A stretch of DNA of 64,000 nt from Colias croceus (Eukaryota > Arthropoda > Insecta > Lepidoptera > Pieridae): contig NC_059553.1 of NCBI RefSeq assembly GCF_905220415.1, positions 22,501-86,500 on the forward strand, written 5' to 3'. The position numbers and the translations under genes are program-made. Position 1 is the stretch's first letter, and each line of letters begins with the position of its first letter. The notes under the pieces are model-generated. The model saw only the letters and a list, made by a program, of their open reading frames with translations, ran no database searches and was not told the DNA's origin. Of this stretch, positions 27,165 to 38,200 are shown one piece after another.

Positions 27165-30100
27165 GAGGAGTGTCTCACGAGCTCGGACCACAACGGCATA
27201 TCCTTCGGCATCAGACAACATAAATCCACAGGCACGAACATAATACGAACTACACGCATATTTAACACACACAAGGCAAACTGGACTCAGTTTCATGAGA
27301 AACTGACCCAGCTGATGTCGGGCAGACAATTAACTATACAAGACATAGACACAATACACAGCACACAACAAATAGATGACGCAATAGACAGATACACTGA
27401 AGCAATCACACAGACATGCAGAGACACAATGCCGACCAAAAAACACACGCAGAAATTCACCTTGTCGTGGTGGAATGATGAGCTCGCGCAGATGAAGAAG
27501 CAGGTGGCCACGAGGAGACGCAAGATCCGAAACGCAGCACCTGATCGCAGAGACCGCGTGGTTGGATTGTACCTGGAAGAAAGAGAGATGTATGAAAAGG
27601 CGGTGAAAGAAGCGCAAGAGAAGAGTTGGAAGGAGTTTTGCCGGAAACAGGATAGGGAGGGGGTCTGGGAGGGCATCTACAGGGTGCTTAGTAGAGCCAC
27701 AGGGAGAGAGGAGGATCTGCCCCTTTCGAGGGGTGGTGAGACCCTCGATGCCCGGAGCTCGGCAGAACTGTTGGCGGAGACCTTCTACCCCGAGGACCAG
27801 GAAAGTGGTGAAAGTGAGGGCCATCGTCGGGTGCGCCGGTGTGCGGAGTCCTTGGACACCGAACCACCGGCGGGCCCGGATGACCCTCCTTTCATCATGG
27901 AGGAGTTGAAGAGATCCGTGAGGTCCTTCAACCCCAAGAAGGCCCCCGGGGCGGATGGCCTCACGGCCGACATCTGTCAGCACGCTGTAGATTGTAACCC
28001 GGGATGGTTCCTTGCCTTGCTCAACAGATGCCTCTCTGCCGCCTACTTCCCCGCACAGTGGAAGTGGGCGACTGTGGTTATACTGCGAAAGCCGGGCAGG
28101 GAATCATACCGGGTACCGAAAGCCTATCGACCGATCGGCCTCTTACCTGTTCTCGGCAAAATCTTCGAAAAGATGCTGGTCGGCCGACTCAGGTTTTACC
28201 TGTTGCCCAAAATAAGCCCCCACCAGTATGGCTTTATGCCACAGAGGAGCACCGAGGACGCCCTCTATAGACTAGTGAACCACATCAGAAATATGAGGGA
28301 GGAGAAGAAGATTTCTGTTGTGGTATCGCTGGACATAGAGGGAGCCTTCGACAGCGCCTGGTGGCCAGCCATAAAGGTGCGGTTGGCTGAAGTTGGGTGC
28401 CCGGGGAACGTGAGGCGGGTGATCAGCAGCTACCTGAGTGAAAGGGGAGTGAAAGTTAGATATGCGGGTGTGCAAGTGAGTAGGGGGACCAGCAAGGGGT
28501 GCGTGCAGGGGTCCATAGGCGGACCAATCCTGTGGAACCTCTTGCTGGACCCTCTGCTATGGATGTTAGAGGAGATGAAAGTATTCTGTCAGGCGTTTGC
28601 CGACGACATTGTGTTGGTGTTCGAGGGTGATACAGCACTTGAAATAGAAGTTAAAGCGAACCGTGTCCTAAACGCAATAGATCAATGGGGAAAGGAAAAC
28701 AAACTAAAATTTGCACCGCATAAAACTTGTGCCCTCCTTTCCACGAGGAGGTTGAAATATGACGTGCCACGGCTCGCTATGGGAAGTGTGGAAATTAAAT
28801 ATTTTTCTCAGATTAAGATATTAGGCCTTACAATTGACAGCGGCCTCACCTTTAACGCCCACGTCGGGACGGTATGCCAAAAGGCAATCGCCCGGTACAA
28901 ACTCTTAGCTAGGGCAGCCAGAGTTGGTTGGGGACTTAGCCCAGATATCATCCGAACTATATATGTAGCAGTAATCGAACCGACTATTATGTATGCATCG
29001 GCAGCGTGGGCACCCACCGTGGAAAAGATGGGGGTCCAAAAAAGGCTGAACACCGTACAACGGGGGTTCGCCCAAAAGATCTGCCGAGCATATCGGACCG
29101 TCTCCCTGAACTCAGCTATGCTGTTGGCTGGGATACTCCCCCTTGACCTCAGAATACTCGAAGTTTCGAGATTATATGGGATCAAGAAGGGGGTGTCGCA
29201 CCCAGCGTTGGGAGACAGGGAGGTGGAAAGAATGGCTCCGGCGATTGAGGACCCACATCCGGCAGAGCAGGAAGGGCTGGGGTTCGGGCTGGTGGACGAG
29301 GACTCGTATTCCGACGTGGCTAATTGCCACGTACATAGGATCTACACGGACGGCAGCAAGATTGAGGGTCGAGTCGGAGCCGCCCTTTCCGTATGGGAGG
29401 GGGAGGCCGAGACGAGGGCCGTCAAGCTTGCTTTGCCGCCGTATTGCACCGTCTACCAGGCCGAACTTCTAGCGCTCCAAAGAGCAGTAGATAGAGCCTG
29501 CAAGAGTGGAGTGCCGAAGGTCGGCATCTTCAGCGACTCCAGATCGGCCCTCCAGGCCGTCACACTCGGTTCCCCCCACCCCCTTGCTGTGCAAACAAGG
29601 GCGGCCCTCCGAAAAGCTGCTTCGCAGAGGCGGGAGGTCGCTCTGTTTTGGATTAAGGCGCACGCAGGGCTAAGGGGGAACGAAAGAGTGGACCAATTAG
29701 CCAAGGAGGCCGCTCTGGGGTCGAAGAGGAAACCCGACTACGATCTGTGTCCTGTTTCATTCGTCAAACGTGTCTTGAGACAGGATACGATTGGCGAATG
29801 GGACAGGAGATATGATGTGGGGGAGACGGCTGGAGGCACGAAGCTCTTTTTCCCAAGCGCTGCTGCTGCATACAAAATAGTACGGAAAATAGACATCACA
29901 CACCACACCACACAAGTACTGACTGGACACGGTGGATTCGCCTTCTACTTGAACAGATTCAAGCTGAAGGAGAATCCATCGTGCCTGTGTCAGCCCGGAG
30001 TCGACGAGACGGTTTCTCACCTGTTGCTCGAGTGTCCGATTTTTGCAAGAGATAGATATGTTATTGAGCAAAAATTGGGCATCGCGATGACGGGTGAGAA

Positions 30101-30203
30101 TCTGCCTGCGGCCCTGGGGGACGAGACGAGAAATGAGTTTTTAAAATTTTGTCAACAAATTGTGAGGGTGGTGAACAAACGAAATTGTGATAAGCTGCTG
30201 TGA
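27165..30203 (+). CDS. TRAS-like ORF2 lacking most of the endonuclease (copy E)
   Basis: The frame is open from the junction to TGA at 30201-30203 (1012 codons). It keeps only the last endonuclease motif (SSDHN), then full reverse transcriptase with FADD, RNase H in the correct frame (FSDSRSAL intact, unlike copy D) and the zinc finger. A patch after FADD (RVLNAIDQWGKENKLKF) differs from copies B/D, while flanking residues are almost identical to D, suggesting exchange between copies. No own start codon or promoter, so expression would depend on read-through. Confidence 0.9.
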   Translation, partial: EECLTSSDHNGISFGIRQHKSTGTNIIRTTRIFNTHKANWTQFHEKLTQLMSGRQLTIQDIDTIHSTQQIDDAIDRYTEAITQTCRDTMPTKKHTQKFTLSWWNDELAQMKKQVATRRRKIRNAAPDRRDRVVGLYLEEREMYEKAVKEAQEKSWKEFCRKQDREGVWEGIYRVLSRATGREEDLPLSRGGETLDARSSAELLAETFYPEDQESGESEGHRRVRRCAESLDTEPPAGPDDPPFIMEELKRSVRSFNPKKAPGADGLTADICQHAVDCNPGWFLALLNRCLSAAYFPAQWKWATVVILRKPGRESYRVPKAYRPIGLLPVLGKIFEKMLVGRLRFYLLPKISPHQYGFMPQRSTEDALYRLVNHIRNMREEKKISVVVSLDIEGAFDSAWWPAIKVRLAEVGCPGNVRRVISSYLSERGVKVRYAGVQVSRGTSKGCVQGSIGGPILWNLLLDPLLWMLEEMKVFCQAFADDIVLVFEGDTALEIEVKANRVLNAIDQWGKENKLKFAPHKTCALLSTRRLKYDVPRLAMGSVEIKYFSQIKILGLTIDSGLTFNAHVGTVCQKAIARYKLLARAARVGWGLSPDIIRTIYVAVIEPTIMYASAAWAPTVEKMGVQKRLNTVQRGFAQKICRAYRTVSLNSAMLLAGILPLDLRILEVSRLYGIKKGVSHPALGDREVERMAPAIEDPHPAEQEGLGFGLVDEDSYSDVANCHVHRIYTDGSKIEGRVGAALSVWEGEAETRAVKLALPPYCTVYQAELLALQRAVDRACKSGVPKVGIFSDSRSALQAVTLGSPHPLAVQTRAALRKAASQRREVALFWIKAHAGLRGNERVDQLAKEAALGSKRKPDYDLCPVSFVKRVLRQDTIGEWDRRYDVGETAGGTKLFFPSAAAAYKIVRKIDITHHTTQVLTGHGGFAFYLNRFKLKENPSCLCQPGVDETVSHLLLECPIFARDRYVIEQKLGIAMTGENLPAALGDETRNEFLKFCQQIVRVVNKRNCDKLL

Positions 30204-30516
30204 TATTAGGGTTAAGTAATTGTTGTGCCGTATTAATTTATATTGTCTTATTTAATTGTAATATTTAACTGTAATATTTTGTTTTAAATGTATCATTTAT
30301 TATTGTATTTTAATATTAATTTTAAATAATTTTACCGGACATTGTTAATATTTTGTATTTCATATGTATTTCATATTTGTATTTGTAATCATTGTATTTT
30401 TAATTTAGGCCTAATTTGTTAATAAAAAATTTGTGGTATTTGATTAAAAGAATAAAAAACACCTCTGGACTATATTCCAGAGCAAAGCACACAACACCCT
30501 GAGATGGCGGGTGCTT

Positions 30517-30564
<48 letters not shown>
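27165..30564 (+). mobile_element. TRAS-like copy E, truncated at the end of the endonuclease domain
   Basis: Starts after CCTAACC with GAGGAGTGTCTC (EECLTSSDHN region). It contains the rest of ORF2 without breaks, a 3' UTR with its own sequence variant, both hairpins (30463-30482 and following) and poly(A) 30521-30564. Confidence 0.92.
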
Positions 30565-30567
<3 letters not shown>

Positions 30568-30641
30568 AACCTAACCTAACCTAACCTAACCTAACCTAAC
30601 CTAACCTAACCTAACCTAACCTAACCTAACCTAACCTAACC
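30565..30641 (+). repeat. Telomere repeat tract 6, (CCTAA)n
   Basis: About 15 perfect units between copy E and copy F. Confidence 0.97.
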
Positions 30642-32240
30642 GCCGACGACATTGTGTTGGTCGTTGAGGGGGACACGGCCCTTGAAATCGAAACGAAAGC
30701 GAACCGTGTCCTTAATGTAATAAGCGAATGGGGAAAAGAAAATAAATTGAAATTTGCACCTAATAAAACGTGTGCCCTCCTCTCCACGAGGAGGCTGAAA
30801 TATGACGTGCCGCGGCTCGCTATGGGGAATGTGGAAATTAAATATTATTCTTGTATAAAAATACTGGGCCTTACAATCGACAGCGGCCTCACCTTTAACG
30901 CCCACGTCGGGACGGTATGCCAAAAGGCAATCGCCCGGTATAAACTCTTGGCTAGGGCAGCCAGAGTTGGTTGGGGACTTAGCCCAGATATTATTAGGAC
31001 TATTTATGTAGCAGTTATCGAGCCGACTATTATGTATGCATCGGCAGCGTGGGCACCCACCGTGGAAAAGATGGGGGTCCAAAAAAGGCTGAACACCGTT
31101 CAACGGGGTTTCGCCCAAAAGATCTGCCGAGCATATCGGACCGTCTCCCTGAACTCAGCTATGCTGTTGGCTGGGATACTCCCCCTTGACCTCAGAATAC
31201 TCGAAGTTTCGAGATTATATGGGATCAAGAAGGGGGTGTCGCACCCAGCGTTGGGAGACAGGGAGGTGGAAAGAATGGCTCCGGCGATTGAGGACCCACA
31301 TCCGGCAGAGCAGGAAGGGCTGGGGTTCGGGCTGGTGGACGAGGACTCGTATTCCGACGTGGCTAGTAGCCACGCACATAGGATCTATACGGACGGCAGC
31401 AAGATTGAGGGTCGAGTCGGAGCCGCCCTTTCCGTATGGGAGGGGGAGGCCGAGACGAAGGCCGTCAAGCTTGCTTTGCCGTCGTATTGCACCGTCTACC
31501 AGGCCGAACTCCTAGCGCTCCAAAGAGCAGTAGAAAGAGCCTGCAAGAGTGGAGTGGCGAAGGTCGGCATCTTCAGCGACTCCAGATCGGCTCTCCAGGC
31601 AGTCACACTCGGTTCCCCCCACCCCCTTGCTGTGCAAACAAGGGCGGCCCTCCGAAAAGCTGCTTCGCAGAGGCGGGAGGTCGCTCTGTTTTGGATTAAG
31701 GCGCACGCAGGGCTAAGGGGGAACGAAAGAGTGGACCAATTAGCCAAGGAGGCCGCTCTGGGGTCGAAGAGGAAACCCGACTACGATCTGTGTCCTGTTT
31801 CATTCGTCAAGCGTATCCTGAGACAGGATACGATCGGGGAATGGGACAGGAGATACGATGTGGGGGAGACGGCTGGAGGCACGAAGCTCTTTTTCCCAAG
31901 CGCTGCTGCTGCATACAAAATAGTTCGGAAAATAAACATCACTCACCACACCACACAAGCACTGACTGGACACGGTGGATTCGCCTTCTACTTGAACAGA
32001 TTCAAGCTGAAGGAGAATCCATCGTGTCTGTGTCAGCCCGGAGTCGACGAGACGGTTTCTCACCTGTTGCTCGAGTGTCCGATTTTTGCAAGAGATAGAT
32101 ATGTTATTGAGCAAAAATTGGGCATCGCGATGACGGGTGAGAATCTGCCCGCGGCCCTGGGGGATAAAATGAGAACTGAATTTTTGAATTATTGTGAATA
32201 TATTGTTGGGGTGGTAAATAAAAGACATAGTGATAAGTAG
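30642..32240 (+). CDS. TRAS-like ORF2 C-terminal half (copy F)
   Basis: Open from the junction to TAG at 32238-32240. It contains the RT thumb, intact RNase H and zinc finger. Its C-terminus ends ...VVNKRHSDK, shorter than the KRNCDKLL of other copies, and the last 25 residues (KMRTEFLNYCEYIVGV) define a separate subfamily. Without fingers and palm it cannot have RT activity. Confidence 0.88.
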   Translation, partial: ADDIVLVVEGDTALEIETKANRVLNVISEWGKENKLKFAPNKTCALLSTRRLKYDVPRLAMGNVEIKYYSCIKILGLTIDSGLTFNAHVGTVCQKAIARYKLLARAARVGWGLSPDIIRTIYVAVIEPTIMYASAAWAPTVEKMGVQKRLNTVQRGFAQKICRAYRTVSLNSAMLLAGILPLDLRILEVSRLYGIKKGVSHPALGDREVERMAPAIEDPHPAEQEGLGFGLVDEDSYSDVASSHAHRIYTDGSKIEGRVGAALSVWEGEAETKAVKLALPSYCTVYQAELLALQRAVERACKSGVAKVGIFSDSRSALQAVTLGSPHPLAVQTRAALRKAASQRREVALFWIKAHAGLRGNERVDQLAKEAALGSKRKPDYDLCPVSFVKRILRQDTIGEWDRRYDVGETAGGTKLFFPSAAAAYKIVRKINITHHTTQALTGHGGFAFYLNRFKLKENPSCLCQPGVDETVSHLLLECPIFARDRYVIEQKLGIAMTGENLPAALGDKMRTEFLNYCEYIVGVVNKRHSDK

Positions 32241-32549
32241 TGATGTTAGGGTTAAGTTTTATAAGTGTTGTGCCGTATTGTTTTATTTTTTTATTTTATA
32301 TTATTGTCGTTGTAATGTTCTAATTTATGTAAGTTTTAAATGCAATGTTGAATTTTAGTATTTTATAATTATTTTGTAAATTTTAGTGTAAATTGTTAAT
32401 TTGTATTTTTTACTTTCAAGTGTATTTTATTTTTAGGCCTAATTTGTGAATAATAATTTAATGGTATTTTATTGATTAAAAAGAAAAATAAACACCCCTG
32501 GACAATATTCCAGGGAAAAGCACACAACACCCTGAGATGGCGGGTGCTT

Positions 32550-32609
<60 letters not shown>
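30642..32609 (+). mobile_element. TRAS-like copy F, truncated at the RT active site
   Basis: Starts after CCTAACC exactly at GCCGACGAC, the ADD of the FADD catalytic motif. It keeps the RT thumb, RNase H, zinc finger, 3' UTR and poly(A) 32554-32609. Its first 3' UTR stem has a compensatory base-pair change (CCCTGGA/TCCAGGG). Confidence 0.92.
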
Positions 32610-32612
<3 letters not shown>

Positions 32613-32701
32613 AACCTAACCTAACCTAACCTAACCTAACCTAACCTAACCTAACCTAACCTAACCTAACCTAACCTAACCTAACCTAACCTAACCTAAC
32701 C
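32610..32701 (+). repeat. Telomere repeat tract 7, (CCTAA)n
   Basis: About 18 units. Followed by TTTTC (32702-32706), which belongs neither to the repeat nor to TRAS. Confidence 0.97.
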
Positions 32702-32706
32702 TTTTC

Positions 32707-32997
32707 GCACTGACTGGACACGGTGGATTCGCCTTCTACTTGAACAGATTCAAGCTGAAGGAGAATCCATCGTGTCTGTGTCAGCCCGGAGTCGACGAGA
32801 CGGTTTCTCACCTGTTGCTCGAGTGTCCGATTTTTGCAAGAGATAGATAATATGTTATTGAGCAAAAATTGGGCATCGCGATGACGGGTGAGAATCTGCC
32901 TGCGGCCCTGGGGGACGAGACGAGAAACGAGTTTTTAGAATTTTGCCAACAAATTGTGAGGGTGGTGAACAAACGAAATTGTGATAAGCTACTGTGA
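32707..32997 (+). pseudogene. TRAS-like ORF2 C-terminal fragment with in-frame stop (copy G)
   Basis: 97 codons ending at the usual CTACTGTGA. A three-base insertion turns AGAGATAGATATG into AGAGATAGATAATATG and creates TAA at 32848-32850 without shifting the frame. The zinc-finger motif lies before the stop. Confidence 0.88.
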
Positions 32998-33438
32998 TAT
33001 TAGGGTTAAGTTTTATAAGTGTTGTGCCGTATTGTTTTATTATTTTCATTGTAATGTTTTAAATTGATGTGAGTTTTTAAAATGTAATATTTAATTTTAG
33101 TATTTTATTATTATCTTGGAAATTTCATTGTAAATTATAAATTTGTATTTTAAACTTTATTTGTATTCATTTATTTTATCCCGTTTTTTTATTATTCTCA
33201 TTGCAATGTATTAATAATGTAAGTTTTTAAATGTAATAATATTTAATTTTAGTATTTTATTATTAATTTGGAAATGTTATAGTAAATTGTTAACTTGTAT
33301 TTTTTATTTTAAATTGTATTAATTTAGGCCTAATGTGAATAAAAACTGTTTGGTATTTATTTGATTAAAAGAATAAAAAAACACCTCTGGACTATATTCC
33401 AGGGAAAAGCACACAACACCCTGAGATGGCGGGTGCTT

Positions 33439-33494
<56 letters not shown>
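32707..33494 (+). mobile_element. TRAS-like copy G, 3' end only, the most centromere-proximal copy
   Basis: Matches TRAS from GCACTGACTGG (ALTGHGG region of ORF2) to poly(A) 33443-33494. The 3' UTR resembles that of copy A. The first 3' hairpin carries a G-U type wobble (CTCTGGA/TCCAGGG). Confidence 0.9.
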
Positions 33495-33497
<3 letters not shown>

Positions 33498-33591
33498 AAC
33501 CTAACCTAACCTAACCTAACCTTACCTAACGTAACCTAACCTAACCTAACCTAACCTAACCTAACCTAACCTAACCTAACCTAACCTAACC
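33495..33591 (+). repeat. Telomere repeat tract 8, innermost
   Basis: About 19 units including CTTAC and CGTAA variants. Its right end at 33591 is the boundary between telomere-type DNA and chromosome-specific sequence. Confidence 0.96.
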
Positions 33592-34886
33592 TTTGATGAA
33601 AAAAAAATTATGTCAGCGCTGTTTTATTACAAAATTGTTTTATTATCTCGAAACTGCAATTAATTAAAAATGAAAATAAAAGATTTTTTAATAATTAATA
33701 CATAATATCCTGTCCAGGATTTTCCCAGTCAACCCATTTTTAATACATTTTTTAATACAATAAATTTATTATAAAATTGGTCTCATTCTATTATCACGCC
33801 GTTGCATTTCGACATAATATATTCGGATCTTAGTCCTTAGACCATCATACTACTCTTATCTTCACAACAACGCTATCAAAAATAAATAAAACAAAGTTAC
33901 GAAACGGAATTATTTATTTTATTATATTACAATATCGAGCTTAAGAAAACGGTTAAAATTCCTGAAACCTTAGGAAAGTTATATAATAATAAACCACATT
34001 TATCTATAATTTTATTTACATGTACTTTACAGATGTGTCATCGGTTTAAAGAAACCAAAAAGGGTTCGAACTGTTACAATGTACTCGTACAGTTTGTTGG
34101 GATTTTTCCAACTTTGTAAATAATATTATCTTAAACTAGGAATTAATTTACTCTTATAATATTATTAAATAATCTAGTAATTCTTAGCAATGCTAAGATA
34201 ACACAATAAGTAACAAACGAATAGTAGACGTGTGTCGGCGCGCGCGGCGCTCCGTACTGCGTCATGCGTGCGTGCGTGCGCAGGACAACTCTGAGCGCGT
34301 CTCAGAGCAGGCGCCGCGCAGTCCACCCCGCGTACAGTTTACTCCTAAACGACTTACATTGAGCAAAATTTATAATAATCTCAGTGAAGTTCACAAATTC
34401 GTCATAGAATATCACTGTGTTAAAATTTAACGTAACTTGGTTGTTTTCCATTTAACATTTTATACACCTAGTGTAAATTTCAAACAATATCAAATTAAAA
34501 TAATAGTTTTTTTCGTCGTCGGCTCTAAGATTTTTCATATTTTGTATAGGGTATACAATATATGTACATTAAAATTTTCATGTCGTGTCAAATTTTTGAG
34601 GTTAATCATTGGACCTACATAGGTACATAGTATCAACGTCAATCATTAAACATATTTTAAAAACATGTCTCGACTCTGCAGCACTGCAGCTCTGATAACC
34701 CTTCAGCGTTTCGATAGCCAATACGAAAAACTAACTGGAGATTACATTAATTGTCTTCTCGCTGATCACTCTGTCCATATTTCGAAATGATAAAGTAACA
34801 CTAGTCACACATCACATCAGGAGTATATTCGTTTCAGAAGAGGATGAATGGCGACGGTAGCTATTTACAGCGGAAATAAGGGGAGG
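33592..34886. other. Subtelomeric spacer and presumed dpr 3' flank
   Basis: AT-rich, no coding sequence recognised. On the - strand, AATAAA signals occur (for example around 34015 and 33912) downstream of the dpr stop codon and could end its transcript. A short GC-rich segment at 34230-34340 has no identified role. Confidence 0.5.
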
Positions 34887-35213
34887 TCACGCGGAGGAGG
34901 CGCGCAGCAGCAGCAACGCGGCTGTGGCGAGCGTGAGCGCGGTGCTGCGGCGGCACGCCACGCTGGCGCTCCGGCTGAGTGTGGCCGCCATCTTGTCGCT
35001 GCCCTCCGACACGTACACGTAGATGTGCGCCGGCTCCGTGTTGGCGGCGCGGCACGAGTAGTTGCCCGAGTGCGCGGGGCGCGCGGCGCGGATGGTGAGC
35101 GCGGACTGCGTGCGCGCGCCCGGCGCTGTGTGCACAGCCACGCCGCGCGCCGCGTCGTAGTTGATCATGCGCGCGTTGTGGTACCAGAACACGTACTGTG
35201 GCGGCACCGGACT
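34887..35213 (-). other. dpr terminal coding exon (Ig2 and GPI signal)
   Basis: Acceptor TTCAG. 108 codons and a stop: VFWYHNARMINYD, GNYSCRA, then a hydrophobic end. Strongly GC-rich compared with the surrounding introns. Confidence 0.88.
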
Positions 35214-38200
35214 CTGAACACGAATACGAACACACATATTATCTATTATGAACTTGTACTCGTATCGCTAAAGCGTCCGATATAAGCGATGGTAAGATGG
35301 CATCGCTCGAGTACCTTCTCGATAATGCAGACGAGGTTGATGGTGGAGCCGGCGTCCACGTGGTACTCGTCGGCGCCGAGGATGAACGCCTCGGGCACCA
35401 CCACGTGTAGGTGCACCAGGCGCGACAGCGTGCCGCCGCCCGACGACACCTGCCGGACAACATACGTTACAAAATTCACTTCATCAAAATTAATGACCCC
35501 CGTACCATTCTTGTACCTACTGAAATAGAGAAAGAGATAGTTACCTATGAGTATTTTTGACGTTATCAGTGATTGAAAAACCATACGTTTCTATAATTTT
35601 TGTACACTACTGTGATAGCTACTCTTTATAATAATATTGGATGTATAAACCGAAAAAAAAATCAGGCCTACAGCTTTAATATGTGACAAAGACAAGTGGG
35701 TAACAAACCTGACATTCATACGTGCCGTTGTCTCGTTTCTGCACGTACTTGATCTGCAGGATCCAGTCGTCCGACCCCTCGCTGTGCAGTACCTATGACA
35801 TCAAGTATCATCAATGTATATACGACATAAAAAAGTTCATCGTTTATTTTATGAAAATAGAAAAAGAATCAAACCTGAAATCTTTCGTCGTTGGTGTACA
35901 TAAAGACCCCGGAGCTGATTATGTGCCAGTCCCGTCGTCTCACCCATGATATCTGAAACATTCACAATAAACAATTACGTGTTACGATAATGTGACGGTG
36001 TGCGCGTAGGAACAAGACCCGTAGAAGGGCGCTCGCTCACCCCGCGCTCGCCGAGGTTGCGCACGGGGCAGTGCAGGAAGGCCAGCCCGCCGAGCTGCGC
36101 CAGTACGTCCTCCTGCGTGTTGTTGAGCACGGGCTCGCGGTGCAGTGCCTCCAGTGACGCGTACCACAGCTCGCGCCACGCGGGCACGCCCGCCGCCTCG
36201 GCCGCCGCCTCCGCCTCCGCCGCCGCCTCCGCCTCACTCAACGGCGCCGGCACGTGGAAGCTGCCCACGCCGAAGCTCGTCGTCGATTCACCCGCCTCGC
36301 GGCCGCTGCGCTCTGTTGAGTTAAGGGAATATCATTGTAAACGTTTGTTATGGATTATATAATATTATGTCGTATAAAACATGACGTTAGTGAACATTCG
36401 TTCATTTTTCGTAATGAAATTATTCAAGTTTATAGGTATACACGGTGACCTTCTCCGCTGGCTTCAATCGTATATTTCTAATAGAAGCCAGGCTGTCGCA
36501 CTTAAGGGTTACACTTCTGGATTCCTAAAGATTCCGTCGGGTATTCCAAAAGGTTCCCATTTGGGTCCATTCTTGTTTACTGTTTATATAAACGATATAG
36601 GTTCTTGTTTTAAAAATTCACACCATCTACTTTACGCCGATGATACAAAAAATTTAATGACAGTTAATACAGTTGAAGATTGTTAAAATTGCAATCAGAT
36701 TTCGAGAAGTTTGAATTATTCTGCAACATCGATCAATTATTTCTTAACCCTGATAAAATATGTCAAATACATTCATTCAACAGAAAACGTAATCCCCTTA
36801 TTTTCGATTACGCCTTCTCCGGTCATAAAATAAAACGCGTCACCGAAGTAAGAGATCTAAGAGTTATTCTCGATATAAAACTACGCTTTAATTATTTACA
36901 CATGGAATAGGTACATAATCTCTAAAGCCTATGAGCAACTAGGAATGATACTTCGTCTCGCTAAACCATTTAAACAACCGTCTACTTATAAAATATTATA
37001 TTACGCTTTTGTTCGCAGTATTTTGAAATTTTCATCTACTGTATGGAGCCCTTATTACAATTTCCACATTTACTCGAATAGAAATTTCTAAAAGCTTTAT
37101 AATATCGGACTGGAAATATCTTTATCAATTCTGCCGTCCTTTATCCAAAAAGCCGTTAGCCCTCAAATGGTCAATTTTCAGTTTTAAATGTAGGGTGACA
37201 AAGTTCAAAATTCTCTATCTTTCTGTCTAAGAATCATGTCTCTAGCATTAATAGATAAAGAGATACGAAAATATTGTGAGCCGTTAAGTAACACAATTTT
37301 CGGCGATTCCATAACTTAAAAGCGTCTAACCAACACTACTTCGCTAAATTTCCTTTAAAGTACCTTAACCGCCAAATTTAATAATAATTTTTTAGCTTTT
37401 TACTTGACTAAAAGTACGTCATCAGATTAAACTTGACTATAGGGACGCAAACTGACTATAACTGCTTTGTGATATGCTTTCATATAACGATTCCAATGGA
37501 AATCCTTACCTTATTTGCAGTTACTCGCCCTTAACGCTTTTTTAGTTAAGTAAATTTATTTAGGAAAAATTCTAATTACACTTTTTTGCTTAGCTAAAAA
37601 GCAGCTAAGCCTCATTTTTTAGCTAAAAGGCAGTGATCCGATTCTGGTGATGCATCCGTTTTGGGGATGAGTGTGATGCTGTAATGTTATCGCTCCTAAG
37701 CAGAGTACCGATTGCTTTTGATTTTCTTTTACAAGACCTATTGTTTCTGATCAGGTTTACTAAGTTTTATACAATCTAGCAGCTTAATTACGGAAAATAT
37801 AACAAGTCAAAGTTACGAAAATTTGGTAGGTAATGGTTACGACAGTGCGAACTTTCAATCATTATAGTTCTCTGTTTAGACTCTGATTAGTCTCTGTAAC
37901 TACTTAGCTAAAAAGTCGCTATGGTATGTTAAAGGCCGTCTTGTCCAGTAAAAAGTTAAAATTTTCAGATAATATGCTGAGCTAAACGAGAAAAAGTGAA
38001 TTAAAAAAAAAGGAAATTTTTGTCATCTACTCGAAACACTTCGTTGGCTTAACGGCTGTCTAGTTAAAGGAGGGCAGAATTATGAAACTACTTCTAAAAA
38101 ACATAAAATACATTTACTGGAAAAGCGTCGTCTATTTTTGGACCAGATGTTTCTTTACAAGATCATATTACATTGCATAATTACTGATTCAGGCTTGTTA

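Noticed and set aside
34848..35285. 145-codon + strand ORF over the dpr terminal exon
   Set aside because: Antisense shadow of a GC-rich exon whose - strand translation has clear Ig motifs and proper splice sites.
36000..36362. 120-codon + strand ORF
   Set aside because: Antisense of dpr exon 2; its Ser/Ala repeats mirror the Glu/Ala repeats of the exon.
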